Assembly (NCBI GenBank): GCA_033239525.1
Contig: BSYO01000010.1
Coordinates: 8,273,379 to 8,337,378, forward strand
DNA from: Nepenthes gracilis
Taxonomy: Eukaryota > Streptophyta > Magnoliopsida > Caryophyllales > Nepenthaceae
Length of the DNA stretch: 64,000 bases
Reading direction: 5' to 3'
The notes under the pieces are model-generated. The model saw only the letters and a list, made by a program, of their open reading frames with translations. It was not told the origin of the DNA and did no database searches. Of this stretch, positions 44,931 through 56,760 are shown piece by piece. Each line of letters begins with the position of its first letter. The stretch's first letter is position 1. The position numbers and the translations under genes are program-made.

Positions 44931-45872
44931 TAAGTCTTATCGCAATTAAAGCAAGCTCCCAACCCCTTATAGCATGACTTTCCCTTATGGAACTTCCCAT
45001 AGTAGTTACATACATTATCAGTCACCGACAGACTTGATGTTGCTGTTGTGGGGTGCTCTGCCTTCCTCTTCCCCTTATCCAATGGCTTTGTCCTCCTTGG
45101 AGGGCCTCCTGACCCGGAGCCCTAGCTGACAGATGAGCCTCCTCGATTTTTGGCTCTCTTAGTAAAATATTGTTGCTGCTCAAGCTCCTTCTAAAAAAAT
45201 GAGAGCTTGGTCTAAAATCTCTCCATAATTACGCAACTTGTGCTAACTAGCTGCCTCCTAATGTTGTCCCACAACCTTGACTGAAACTTTCTAGCTTTCT
45301 TAGCTGGGGTCATCAACTATGTACAAGGCATATCAGGACAACACCGTGAACTTTGCCACATACTCCGCTATGGTTCGATTCCCATGCCATACCCGCAAGA
45401 ACGTGTCCTCCTTCTACTCTCGCAGACTTGTCAAAAAATGCTTCTCGAAGAACTCTTCCTTGAGCATCTCCCACGTGATCTAATCCTCATCGACTCCCAT
45501 GGCCCTTTTCTAAACTGACCACCAGTGGTCAGCTTCTCCTTCCAGCATGTACATTGCAAAAATCACATTGTCTTCCTCCAAGTAGTGAATAACAGTGAAG
45601 ATCTTCTCAATTCTTCTAATCCACGCCTCTACTTTAGCTGGGTCTGGATCTCCGAAAAACTCTGGGGCCCTCTCATTATTGAATCGATCATACACCGTAG
45701 CTCTCGGATTCACTTGAGTTGGAGCTGAAGTGGGTGCTGGGGCTGGCTCAGGATGGCAATGTCCCTAAGCCATCATCTCCACAATGGCAGCCATCCTTCC
45801 CATAATGTTCAAATATTCCTCTTCCCGGTTTGGACAAAAATTGGCTCTAGAGCTTCTTCCTCGACCAGACAT
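44931..45872 (-). pseudogene. gag of element K
   Basis: Minus strand, with the putative original ATG at 45870-45872 (MSGRGRSSRANFCP). The frame 45510-45713 is capsid N-terminal (YDRFNNERAPEFFGDPDPAKVEAWIRRIEKIF, EGEADHWW), typical of chromovirus gag. The frame 44870-45082 holds the zinc knuckles (CNYYGKFHKGKSC, then CFNCDKTYHMVKDC with all four ligands of the second). Stops and a frameshift near 45180-45300 separate them. Confidence 0.8.
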
Positions 45873-45943
45873 TCCAAATCCTTATCATCATATATTAACA
45901 ATAGAATTAGATTTCCGTATTAAACTTAACAAAACTACCTAAA
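45873..45943 (-). other. Remnant leader of element K
   Basis: Only about 70 bases of untranslated leader precede gag before an unrelated LTR fragment begins. Primer-binding site and 5' LTR of K are missing. Confidence 0.55.
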
Positions 45944-46700
45944 TAGGGAGTTTAGAGGGGAAAGAAAAAGAGAAGAGAGAGAGGGCCGAGGTAGTGGAGA
46001 GAGAAGGAGAAAACCAAGATTCCCAATTCCGATTCCGACTTCGAGCAAATTAAAGAAGTGATAGATTGGGTCGAGATAATTACACCCATACCTTTTTTGT
46101 TCTCTCTTTTTAATTTTTGTTTGATCCCTATTGGATATTATTGTCCTGATACTCGACCCATGCACAAATTTTGTAAAACCCACAATTTGGGTATGAAAAT
46201 TTATCAATTTGTTATCTGATTTCTTGGTTATTGACCGGTTTTCACACCGAAACCCTAACCCAGTGCTCGGATGCCTTTATCCCTTGATTTTTGGGACTTT
46301 TGTATAAATTGGCTCTAGAATATCATTACCTATACCTTGTATATATTAACTTATTGATTGGATATCCGATTTGGTAGTTTTATATGAAATTACGTTTGTC
46401 AGAATCCTAACCCGCGCCCAAACCTCATTTTATCGATTATTTTGGGTTTTATATATGATTTGGCTTTAGATAATGAAAATCCATATCTTGAATATGGCAA
46501 TTTACTGATTAGGTGTCCGATTTTTTAAGTTTTGTCAAGTTTTGTACTTGCTGTGTTTGTCTTATTTTGGATGTAAGTTTATTTCATGAAATGATGACAA
46601 GTCAAGTTTATTGGTTACATCATTTTTAATAATTAAGAGTTGTGTCACTTTGCCTTTAATTGTGTCTCTTCGTATATATGCACAACTCTTAAGTGGAACC
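45944..46700 (+). repeat. LTR fragment M
   Basis: Plus-strand LTR piece matching the solo LTR from about 39850 onward: purine-rich start, then GTGATAGATTGGGTCGAG (compare GTGATAGATCGGGTCGAG at 39933), the CCCTATTGGATATTATTG/TATTCTCGGGTAT region and the ACACCGAAACCCTAACCC block. It begins near what would be the transcription start and has no visible LTR terminus at either end. Confidence 0.6.
46633..46692. repeat. 12-bp inverted repeat
   Basis: TTAAGAGTTGTG at 46633-46644 and its exact reverse complement CACAACTCTTAA at 46681-46692, 36 bases apart. Could fold as a stem-loop; role unknown. Confidence 0.7.
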
Positions 46701-46718
46701 TATGAGTTCGTCGTTATT

Positions 46719-46960
46719 TTGAGAGTGAGTAACTGGTGAGGTTTGAAGTCAAGATTTAAAGGTTAAATTTTTATGTGTACTTACATGTAATGGATTTAGA
46801 GAAAATATATTCACATGCATACTTGAACTTTTAAATTATTTTACTTAAGATTGACGAAGGCATGAATTACTATAGATATACATGTTTGAATCAGATTATT
46901 CATATGATTCATATATTGAGAATTTAGTATTTAAGAAGTATTTTTTCAGTTACTTGAGGA
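46719..46960. repeat. Diverged direct repeat, copy 1
   Basis: Shares with 49245-49470 the sequence order GAGKGTGARTAA, TGGTTTGAAGT, GGATTTA.AG.AAAT, AGATTGA.G.CATGAA, TTATT.ATA and CATTGAGA.TT. Spacing of about 2.5 kb. Confidence 0.5.
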
Positions 46961-48699
46961 TTAAAATGAAAGTTAAAAATAATAGGCATTAAAAAAATAT
47001 ATTTTTATCCAGATGTCACATAAAGGAAAATAGGGTTTACACTTGTAAGGTTTTAATAATTATTACCACAAGATAAAAAAGGGCTACGTGAAAAAATAAT
47101 TTTTATCCGTAATAATCCTTTTATTTTGAGAGTATTCTTATCATTTTAATGATGAGTATTTCATCTAAATAATTGCTACTTGTATTATAAGATAAGTCCT
47201 TTAAATTTTAGTATCATAATCCTAAATGTTGATATTATTAGAATAAAATTTTCACTGCTGGGAGATTGAGTGAGTGTTAAGAAAATAGGGGAGGACCCAA
47301 ATTGGACTATGAGAAATGGGTCCTCAACTACATATTTGCATTGTAGACTATTGTATTCTATTAAACTAATTTCTTCATCTGAATTAGGCATTTAGGCTCA
47401 TTTTTCGTGAATGCTTGATCTTAAAAATCTAGGGGCTTTGAGTACATTGATTTGATTGGAAACCTGGGAGTATACATGTGAAAATAGCATTTTATTAGGA
47501 ATGATTGTTGGTTTGAAATTTTGTATTGTACACTATTATATTTAGGCAACTTGATTTGCTTATTTTTCCCTTTTTTTTCTTTATTTAGGTCAATTTTTTT
47601 TTTTTTTTTTTTACAAGACTAAATAGGCTAACATATTATTCTTGGCACTATATATCTTTCTTTGAGTGACACTAAATAGGAGAATGTGCTATTATTATAG
47701 TACAAAAGCTTATTAATTGCATTGATTTGTGGGGTTACTTATTCTTTAATTTGATATCATGTAGCTTTGTTTGAGTAGGATTGAACAGGATAATTTGTTA
47801 TTCTTGTCTTGTAAAATCTTATTGAAATTTTATTATAGTTTAGAGTTTCATATTTTTAATTACGTTTGCTCAATACATTTGTATTGAGAATGATGTATAA
47901 GTGAGAACACATCTATTGTACATATTACTTGCTATTTCAACTAATGAAAGAAAAAAATATTAAAAAAAAGTGAAAGGTTTGTTTGCAAAGCACTACTTAA
48001 AGCTAATATTAGAATGTAGAAATTTTAAGAACAATTGAATTCGAGCATGGATTCTAACTTTGTGGCTCATCAAATCTTCTAGTGTCATTTGAGTTTGAAT
48101 AAATTTTTGTGTACATATATTATATTTTTTATTCATGTAATGTAAGCCAGTATAGTCTATGAAGTTGCTGTGGTGGAAACTTTTACCTATGTAATATTTG
48201 AGCTCATTCATCTAATGAGAGGGTATACATGCTTAATCAAATAACATATTTATTTTAGTTTGATTCATCGAATATTTGTATTATTCTTATTTTAAATTTA
48301 TACTCCATAATAGATCTATCATATTTAAGTATAAATCATTTCTAATTATACATGTGGATTATTGATTTGTCACATTGAGGATGACCTATGACATATTCTT
48401 AATATTTTGAGGTTTAGGCAATTCTATTTTTCATAATATTTTCACTTTGAATCAAGTTGAGTATACTATTTACAAATCAAAGATTTTATTTTAATTGGCT
48501 TAGATAATGATTTGGCTTAGACTTGAAGTTTTAAATACTCTATCCCCATCTTTAGTGCATTGTGATGCATTTTAAATGAGCTGGTGTAAAAGCTGGATTG
48601 ATGATGCTTTTCATATAACATCGTTGATGCTCCAACAAATGTATCATAAAATATTTATTTAGGGTACATTCATATGTATTTAAAAAATAAGTAAAAAAA

Positions 48700-48897
48700 T
48701 GAATAGGAGAAAGAATAGAAAACGGGGGATAAGGAGAAAAGGGTAAAAAGAAAAAAAAATGCAAATAGAGATGGAAAAGAAGATAGATGAAAAAGAAAAC
48801 GAAGAAAATCGTGAAGCAACACAGGGAAAGAGATAAATGAAAGAAGTATTGAAAAAGAAGGAAAGGGATGAGGATGAAAAGGAGAAGAAAAAAAGTA

Positions 48898-48941
<44 letters not shown>

Positions 48942-48945
48942 AGGG
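48700..48945. repeat. Purine-rich tract with (GA)n
   Basis: Nearly pure A/G on the plus strand for 250 bases, including about 13 GA units at 48907-48932. Long frames on the opposite strand rich in Ser, Phe and Leu are artefacts of this composition. Confidence 0.9.
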
Positions 48946-49244
48946 AGAGAATACATTGATTTTTACTTGTGCAAAAAATTATACAAATGAACAATGAATA
49001 TTAAATGTGAAAAATGGTTATTAAATAAAATTTTGCACTCAAGAAACTCTTGAAAAGTTTCATGTCCATTCCTTGATAGCTACAAATCATTGGCCTCCTT
49101 ACAATCTTGAAAAACTTAAAGGACTAAGGGAAAGTATTATAAACATGTGATAATTTTTTGAGTGGTCTTATTTTATTTTATTGTCTTGTTTTAGATGAAT
49201 ATTGTTAAATTGTTTTTCATGATTAGAGTTATGCTACTGAGTTT

Positions 49245-49470
49245 ACTATTTGTTTGAGGGTGAATAATTGATATGGTTTGAAGTTAAGCCTAAATTACTC
49301 ATTTGTGTTTACTTGGATGGATTTACAGGAAATGTATCCATACAACTCTTTAAATATTTGTGGTAAGATTGAGGCATGAAATTATTACAAAGTAACAAGT
49401 TTAAATTAGATTATTAATACAATTTATCCATTGAGATTTCAATATTTGAGAAATATTGAGTGAGTTACCA
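49245..49470. repeat. Diverged direct repeat, copy 2
   Basis: Second copy of 46719-46960 in the same orientation. Confidence 0.5.
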
Positions 49471-50623
49471 AGAAAATTTGTATAGTTGTTAGATTAATGA
49501 TTGCCACTATCAAAAATGGCAAGCATAAAAAGAATTTTGAATTTTGCATGGGGAGATGTACATGTGATTTTGAAAAACGAAGAGCATCACAATCTTCCAA
49601 TAATAGAGTTCTCTTAAGAATTTTGTACAAATAATTATCTTTTTACAATTATTATGCTTTTTTTATAAACTATGTAAGATTAAATGAATTATGGTTTTGT
49701 CAAAATTTATGTAATAAGAGAGTAATTTTTTGTGTATTTTTAAGCCCTATTTATAATTAATTGTGTTCTTATTACAATTGGAGAGAACATCGCTAAGCAA
49801 AATAGGTTCATCAAAAGGGAGAAAATAGTTGGAGAGAACATCTCGCTTAAACAATTTAAATTCAAATGCATCTTCATCAAATGTTGACATTGGCAAATTC
49901 TAACCTTATCGATCAGGTACCAGTCTAATGCTATTTGGGATTTAGGTCCTTTATTTGGACAAACTCATTTTGAATTTTATTCATTTAGGTTCGTTTTTCA
50001 TGGTAATTTAGATGTTAGCCTTACAAGTTGATTTTAGAAAATTGGACTTGGGAGAATTGCCATGGTCCATCTACATTCAATGGTTAAGATTATAGGGAAC
50101 TGATGCAATCTTTATTTTATATTTGCATGTTTTAACATGATATATTTGTTGATGAATTTAAATAATTTCTTTTATTAACGTGCATTTAACATATTTATTA
50201 GAAATGTCATGTTTATATGTCATTTTTGCTATATTTATAATTTTTTTATTAAATTTTTATCCAAATATTTTATTTTATCTACATCTAGGAAATATCCCAT
50301 GCATCTTGTTATATTAAAAAAAAGGTAAAATTATTATATTTTGTAACTTTTACAATTAAAGAGTGTCAGTGTTGTTAATTCATTTTGATTATTTTACTCA
50401 CCGAAGGGGTCTTTTTCTTTGTTCTTTTTGGGTTTCTTATTTATTTTTTAATTTTTTCAACGCTTAGAATATTAATTATTTTTACACGTTGAGTTTAAAA
50501 ATCAAAATTAAATGATTTTTTGAATGAAGAAGTAAAAACAAATCTTGTATTGAGTAAAATTGATTAATGATAAGGGTCATGATGCATCCTAGAACCAAAC
50601 TTCGAACGAGTTCGGGTCACGCC

Positions 50624-52600
50624 TGTAACGACCCGAGTTTGGACCCCCAAACCTGACCCAGACCGTCACGGTGAAAATCTCGAATCATCTCAAAATCATC
50701 AATTACGCATCATCAAACAATTTTAATGAATTCTATAATATCATTTAAAACACAATTCATAGTCATTATAAATGCGTCATCACAAAAATATCCATAATAA
50801 TGACAAATAATTACAATAAATAACCTCAATGTCAAAAACATTAATCCTCATAGAGAAATCTAATAAAAGTTAAACAGTAACTAAACTACCAAGATCTTAA
50901 GTCTCTATCCGAAAAGCCTCAATCTCTGAGATCACCTCTGCCTGGAGTCTACTCAGACGATCTCTTCTATCATGGTGTCAACCTGTCTACTCTAGGGCCA
51001 AGAAAACACAAGGGTGAGCCAAAACCCAACAAGTAATAATAATCAAAAACGGTATATAACAATAATAATCTCAGGTATCAAACTATAAATGTCTCAACAT
51101 CACTCTAACAATTTACTATATCCGAGATGAATTTCAACACGTCGTAAATACGACTCTAGGCAAGATAGGTCACACCTGACCCATATATCATAAAGATAAT
51201 AAGAGTACCAATAAATAGCGGTAATCCCCTGGAATCCGATATCATGAATGAGGGGAAATTTTCTAATCCAAATATCAGCGTGAACGACCTGAACATCAAC
51301 AACAATAACAAAATGGATTCCCACTGAATCCGGATAGCGTAAAATCTGACACATAAATTCTACCGAATATAACCCGTGGGTTCAACCAAATCCCAAGCTC
51401 ACGAGATATCAACAATGATGAAACATCACAATGAATCTCCTTGGACCTTCTTCTACCATAGTGACCCAAAGGCCGTGTATTTACGCTCCCAATGGCTGGG
51501 TAATACAACGAGGTCATCCATGGTTTCCCCACTATCCCTACAGTCTTCTCAGAGGTTGTACCCGTAACATGCTCATACCATCTCCGATACCTCTCACCAA
51601 TGATATCCCAGATATCATTATCTACGATGGTCACTAGGTTATAAGTATCTCTTCTAAATATCAACGACCTCAATCCTCCGGAATGGAATCAGTATTGAAA
51701 AAGTATAGACTACTCCACGGTCCCACGGACTCCCATACGCCCGGTTACCATAGAGTCTTCATATACTCTCCTTTACTTATCCATAGAGTGCCAATAAAAC
51801 ATACGCACACTACTAAGATTAACACGAAGAATCATTTATCGGGTTTCATCAATGAGATACCGGAATCATCACGTAACCGATTAATATTATTTCAAGCGTG
51901 CCAATAAACAATGGTAATCCCCTGGAATCCGACATCAACGATGATTGGAGATTCACCCGGTCCATATGTCAGCGAGAATGACCAGCATAATCACAATAAC
52001 AATCAATAAGGATTCCACCGAATCCGAAGAACAATCACTGCATAGGTTCCATCGCACCTTTCACAATTGAAGTCCCAATTATATAAGATATCATAAAAGT
52101 CTCCTTAGACCTTATACATCACTGTGAACCAAAGGTTGCGTATTTACGCCCCCAACGGCTGGGTAAATGTAACGAGGTTATCCATGGTATCATACTACCC
52201 CTACAATCCTCCCAGAGGCTGTACCCGTAGCTTGTCGATACCACCTCCGATACAACTCGCCAATGATATCCCAGATATCATTTCCTACGATGGTCACGTG
52301 GCTATAAGCATCTCTCCATGATAAACATACCTCAACAGAACAAAACACGAAGCTCTGTTTCTCACTCAACTTTAGCCGGTCACACCCATGCAACCCACAC
52401 ACGCGGCTACACAATAATATACATATATGCACAAAATAACCGCACAGCAATTTTAATCACCAAAAATTGACAAAACTCTCCTTCCCAACCCTTCGGCCAA
52501 AATAGAAATGGAATGCTCTGTTTTTTCCCATTTCTGATTTCCTCTCCTCCTCCTCCACACAACGAAATCTCACGGCATCAGAGGAAATTTAAGAGGAAGG
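50624..52600 (-). repeat. LTR D, internally duplicated
   Basis: Starts TGTAACGACCC and runs with clear homology to LTR C (minus orientation): AAGGGTGAGCCAAAACCCAACAAGTA matches ATGAGTGAGCCAAATTTTTAACAAGT in C. It contains two copies of a segment of about 670-690 bases (51222-51665 and 51905-52320). No primer-binding site lies at its low edge, so it is a solo LTR or the 3' LTR of an element lost on the right. The high boundary is unclear. Confidence 0.6.
51222..52320. repeat. Tandem duplication within LTR D
   Basis: Copy 1 is 51222-51665, copy 2 is 51905-52320. Both hold AATCCCCTGGAATCCGA, an ATCAGCGWGAAYGACC block, GGCTGGGTAA, CCTACAGTCYTCYCAGAGG and the ATGATATC-CCA-GATATCAT palindrome. Bases between them include another LTR segment (51700-51850). 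Confidence 0.75.
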
Positions 52601-52695
52601 AGCTGTTCCACCTTTACTAATGATGCAACAGAGGATTAACGCCACAAAGAACAAAATCAATTGCAACAGGGGCAAAGCATGAACTGGAAATTTGC

Positions 52696-52887
52696 TTGCA
52701 ATTTCAAGGAGAAGTGACAATGGCAGACTCATCAAAAGTTTCCGATGGCAACCATATGAAGAATACTGAAGTTTTGGCAAGCACTTCAACAAGAGGCGCA
52801 AACTCTGTCTTATATGACAGATGTAGTAAACATCCATTATGTGCTCTATCCTGCGATAATCAAAATTTAGTTCAACATATTTTGTGA
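52696..52887 (+). CDS. Unassigned short ORF between LTRs D and E
   Basis: A 63-codon frame, with a second Met at codon 9, in a 300-base patch (52600-52890) of more balanced composition than its surroundings. The product is hydrophilic with a Cys-rich C-terminal third (CSKHPLCALSCD). I recognise no family. It lacks a visible promoter and lies between truncated LTR D and the 3' end of an old element. It might be a captured host exon, gypsy 3' DNA or chance. Confidence 0.2.
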   Translation: MQFQGEVTMADSSKVSDGNHMKNTEVLASTSTRGANSVLYDRCSKHPLCALSCDNQNLVQHIL

Positions 52888-53120
52888 CCTTCGCATTCTT
52901 CCTTTTTACTTTAGTTATGGTTTAATGATTGTCCTGAAACTTTGAGACCTTACATAAGTAGTATCTATCCTAAATAATAGAAGTGATAAGAAGCACTTGA
53001 GGGTATATATCCATAGGGTCAATTGGATATTCATTCTGTAAAAGTGTATATTGCTAGGAAAATAGTCTGCAATCAAGAATATAAAGCCAGATAGTAAATA
53101 GTCAAGTGTGGGATGGTACA

Positions 53121-53158
<38 letters not shown>

Positions 53159-53300
53159 AATTTTAGGGGTTGTTATTCTCTAGAAGAAATAAATTTAATT
53201 GAGAAGATAGAATGAATTATTGAAACGAGACAAATAATCGTCTGAGTAGACCCACTGGTGAAATTTAAAATTGAGATGGTCATTGCATAGGTCAAAAAAA
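52888..53300. other. Unassigned AT-rich stretch with (AT)n
   Basis: No coding or RNA feature recognised. A (TA)n run of about 16 units lies at 53124-53156. Confidence 0.4.
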
Positions 53301-53453
53301 GATATTTTTGGTTGATGGTTATTTAGATAAATTTGGATTATATCATTTAGGGACTGTAAGATACGCAACTTTAAAATTTTATTGGATTATAATATAATTA
53401 TTGAAAGAACAATACTTATATTTCGAGGACGAAATTATTTTAAGGGGGGAGAT
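53301..53453 (+). mobile_element. 3' end of element E with polypurine tract
   Basis: Contains the TTTCGAGGACGAAATTATTTTAAG box that marks the 3' end of plant gypsy elements, then the purine tract AAGGGGGGAGAT (53442-53453) immediately before the LTR start. The rest of the internal region of E is not recognisable upstream. Confidence 0.8.
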
Positions 53454-53756
53454 TGTAACGCCCTGATAGTTTGACTCAGGTTATATAAAATTAATATAGT
53501 AATAGATAATTTAAAATATTGATATTAATAAATATTATAAATAATAATGAGTATGAAATAATTAATAATAAATGATAAATAAAAATAATAATAAAGTGGA
53601 GTAAAATATATACTAATAAATATTAATAATAATTAAAAATAAATTATAATCATAATAATTGTTATAAAATAATAATTGTGGATATAATGATAATAAATGT
53701 AATAATAAGAATTAAATATTAATAATAAAAATATATATTTAAAAAAATATATATTA

Positions 53757-53794
53757 AAATAATAATAATAATAATAATAGTATGTGTAGTAGTA

Positions 53795-53861
<67 letters not shown>
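53757..53861. repeat. (AAT)n microsatellite in LTR E
   Basis: About 22 uninterrupted units from 53796 to 53861, with an earlier shorter run from 53757. Comparable to (ATT)n in LTR C. Confidence 0.95.
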
Positions 53862-53863
<2 letters not shown>

Positions 53864-54025
53864 GAAGAAGGAAAGGATCGGCCGAAGAAAAAGGGGAAAG
53901 AAAAGAAGAAAGAAAGAAAAAAGAGATAGAGAGAGAAAGAGAGAGGAAGAAAGCCGGGGGAACAAAGAAGGAAAGGGGAGGGGGGAAAGCGTTTTGGGCT
54001 AGGAAACCCTAACGGGGCTTCCCTT

Positions 54026-54035
54026 TTTATTTAAG
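54026..54035 (+). promoter_or_regulatory. TATA-like box of LTR E
   Basis: TTTATTTAAG, downstream of the purine-rich U3 and about 25 bases before a GC-richer leader. Moderate match. Confidence 0.45.
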
Positions 54036-54639
54036 GAGCAAGAGGGTTACGGAGGAGGGGCAGAGCCGAAGCAGAGCAAAGTCACCCCGCCGTCGCCCGT
54101 TGCCGATTCTTGCCGTTAAGCAAATCAATCATTGCCGATCACTGCGGTTGAAGCCGTTGCCGTTACCATCGTCAGTTGTGCTGCCGTCGCCGCAAATTCT
54201 CGTCGCCGTTAATCCCTTGCCGTCGGAAACCCTAACCGCCTCTGTTCAACAGGCAAGTGAATCCTTATCGCAATTGATTTCCTTTACTGTCATTTCTCCT
54301 CTAATTGCAAATGATTCTTCTGTTATCTTGCAACCTATCCGTCCTCCTCTCTCTATTAAATTTGTGAAGCATCCGGAAATTGAGTCAGGAAGAGAAACAG
54401 AGGGATGCTCTGTTTTTTTTTGGGTTACTGATTCGGAACAATAAATCGGGTGTCACACGGAGCTATGGCTTTGGATTAATTCATGTTATGGATTCCTTTG
54501 ATTAAATATGAAAACTGAGTTTTTTATGTTTGCGTATGGAATGTTGGAATCGGGTGAGAAACAGAGAGAATGGGAAAAATCAAAATGGGTGAGTGAACAG
54601 AGCCTGGTGCTCTTCCGGCGTATATAATCAGTCTTGTAT

Positions 54640-55140
54640 TTATATGGAAGACGGTATACATATATGTATGTGCAGGTACGTGTGTTTAGGTATGTGTATT
54701 TGTGTATAAATATAAATAAATAAATATGTATATATATGTATGCCGCTGAGTGGGTGTGTGTGAGAGAAGTGCAGGGATGCTGGAGGTGTGTGTGCACGTG
54801 AGAGAGAGGTTGGCAGCAGATGGGGAGTTTGTGGATGAGGGAGGTGACGTGGGTGAATGTGCATATATATATATATATATGTATGTATGTATGTATATTG
54901 TAGGTATAAATATAAGTAAATTTGGATAGGTAGTATGAGAAAATTGATGGTGGGTATGTGTACATAGATGAGGATTATGCATTTGTATTTGTGTGTGTTG
55001 AGGTGTGTGTGAATGCATAAATATAAACAAATATATATATATATATATATTTGTATGTTGTATATAAGTGATGTATATATATATATATATATATTTTTGT
55101 ATGTTGTATGTAAGTGATGTGTATACATATATATACACAT
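54640..55140. repeat. TA/TG/TATG microsatellite region in LTR E
   Basis: Several (TA)n and (TATG)n runs (54725-54740, 54864-54898, 55029-55050, 55072-55095, 55122-55138) separated by TG-rich DNA. Open frames on the minus strand with Tyr/Ile/His repeats follow from this and are not genes. Confidence 0.85.
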
Positions 55141-56353
55141 GGACGGGAATGGTTAGTGAAGTAAATATGGATATGTTATGGTAGTAATGAATATATCGGA
55201 GTGCATGTTGATTAATAGAATGTGATTGAAGTATTATATCATTTTGCCTAGGAATCAGTAGATGAATTTTTGAGACAATATAAATCAGATAGGATAACTA
55301 AATATTGACCTTAGTAAGAGGTTTTCTTTATCAAGACAAAACATAAGAACTAGTTAAATTGGTCAAAATATGTTTCTGGTTCTCATTTATTCTTTCATCA
55401 TTTCGTGATAAATTCATTTGTGTTAGATTTAATGAAGTGAGTGCGGTCTATGTCAGCACCGAACGACATTCTTATCATTGATGTTGTAAAACCTTCTTTG
55501 CGTTATACTCGGTTGTGTGAGTATCTTAATTGTTGGTTTTCTACGGTTAAGGTAAAGGAAGGCGTATGAAAACACTAAGGTAGCTAGTCGAATGGGAGGC
55601 TACGACACCTTAGCGTGGTCTACACTTTTCCGATACTGATTTCCGTATCATGGTGACAATGAGGTATGTTGTTTATCGTGGAGGGATGCATATAGCCACG
55701 TGACCATCATAGGAGATGATATCTGGGATATCATTGGCGAGTTGTATCGAAGGTGGTATCGGCAGGCTACGAGTACAGCCTCTGGGAGGACTGTAGGGGT
55801 AGTTGGATACCATGGATAACCTCGTTGCACTTACCCAGCCATTGGGGGCGTAAATGCGTGGCCTTTGGTTCACGGTGATGTATAATGTGAGATCCAAAAT
55901 TTCAACTGTTTGAAATAAGTTTGCCCTTTTTATCAACATGCGAAAACAGCCATCAAGTGGGCAAAATTGAATTCGGAATCGGCTCTGATGTAAAAGCGGC
56001 CCATAAAAATCGGCCCGTATCTTTGTGAGACCCAAAATTTTCAAATGCCTTGCCCCTTTACAGCAAAGCGAAATTGGCTCCTATGAGTAAATTGGAACCG
56101 GCCCTTAAGTAGCGTGAAGGCACCTTCGCAAAAACGGCCCCCGACAATTTGACCAGCCCTTTTTGCCTCGGTTGGAATCGGCCCCTCAAGTTCGGCCCGA
56201 GCACGTGCCTCTGGGAGAAAACCTAACTTCGTTGGAATCAACGAAGCGCGCGAGGCGGCAGGCGGAATGAGGCGAGTGAAACAACCTCGTTACCCCACGA
56301 AAACAAATACGGGGCAGGTAACCTACCCGATTTACTCCACCAACTCTTTTCTC

Positions 56354-56361
56354 TATATAAA
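56354..56361 (+). promoter_or_regulatory. TATA box of 5' LTR F
   Basis: TATATAAA, about 470 bases into the LTR, followed 25-50 bases later by a GAAGGGAGAGG purine stretch. The same box is at 62005-62012 in the 3' LTR. Confidence 0.75.
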
Positions 56362-56760
56362 TCGATCGATGCGAAGGGAGAGGAAAGGAAAATTCGGGCG
56401 GGTGCGAAGGGAAGAGAGGAAAGGAGAGAGCCGGGGCGTTGAGATTAGGCAGCCCAAGCTGTCGAGCAAAGCGTACTCCGTTTTAAAATGCATGCATTTT
56501 GCATTTTTATCTGCATATTCTTGATTCATTCTCCGTTTTTCCCATCTGCATTATTACATTACGATTTCCATCGGCATTCTTTGTTTACTGATCGAACTCG
56601 GCATTACGCATTAAAGATTAAGCTCGATTCTTTGCATAAAGATCGAACCCGGCATTCTGCATGTAAATTGAACTCCATAAAAAACAGCAACGCACTGCAT
56701 GTACTTAATCCGGCTTTTGACACATGCACTGGAACTCGCCCATTTACATATAAAAATTAG

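Larger units (their letters stand above)
46701..50623. other. AT-rich unassigned region with dispersed repeats
   Basis: No protein-coding homology, LTR ends or RNA genes recognised in about 3.9 kb. It contains a diverged direct repeat (46719-46960 and 49245-49470), a T run at 47589-47612, a purine-rich stretch with (GA)n at 48700-48945 and an approximately inverted relative of 34280-35050 at 48545-48960. It may be a very old, internally eroded element. Confidence 0.4.
53454..55885 (+). repeat. LTR E, interrupted by element F
   Basis: Starts TGTAACGCCC after a polypurine tract, giving plus orientation. It contains the (AAT)n array, purine-rich U3, a TATA-like box near 54026-54035 and a GCC-rich leader (54060-54240). 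Long TA/TG-rich microsatellite tracts (54640-55140) follow, then the block shared in inverted orientation with LTR D (55645-55880). It is cut at 55885 by element F; the remaining 1.5 kb or so expected from LTR D is not in the window. Confidence 0.8.

Noticed and set aside
48552..48994. Ser/Phe/Leu-rich minus-strand ORFs resembling membrane proteins
   Set aside because: Hydrophobicity comes from a (GA)n purine-rich tract read on the opposite strand.
51296..51673. 125-codon minus-strand ORF in LTR D
   Set aside because: Falls in a duplicated LTR segment, is not kept open in the second copy or in LTRs C and E, and has no known domain.
53633..54012. Tyr-rich and Asn-rich ORFs
   Set aside because: Translations of the (AAT)n microsatellite and purine-rich U3 of LTR E.
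54486..55140. Three overlapping minus-strand ORFs of 150-166 codons
   Set aside because: TA/TG microsatellite translations with Tyr/Ile/His/Thr repeats inside LTR E.
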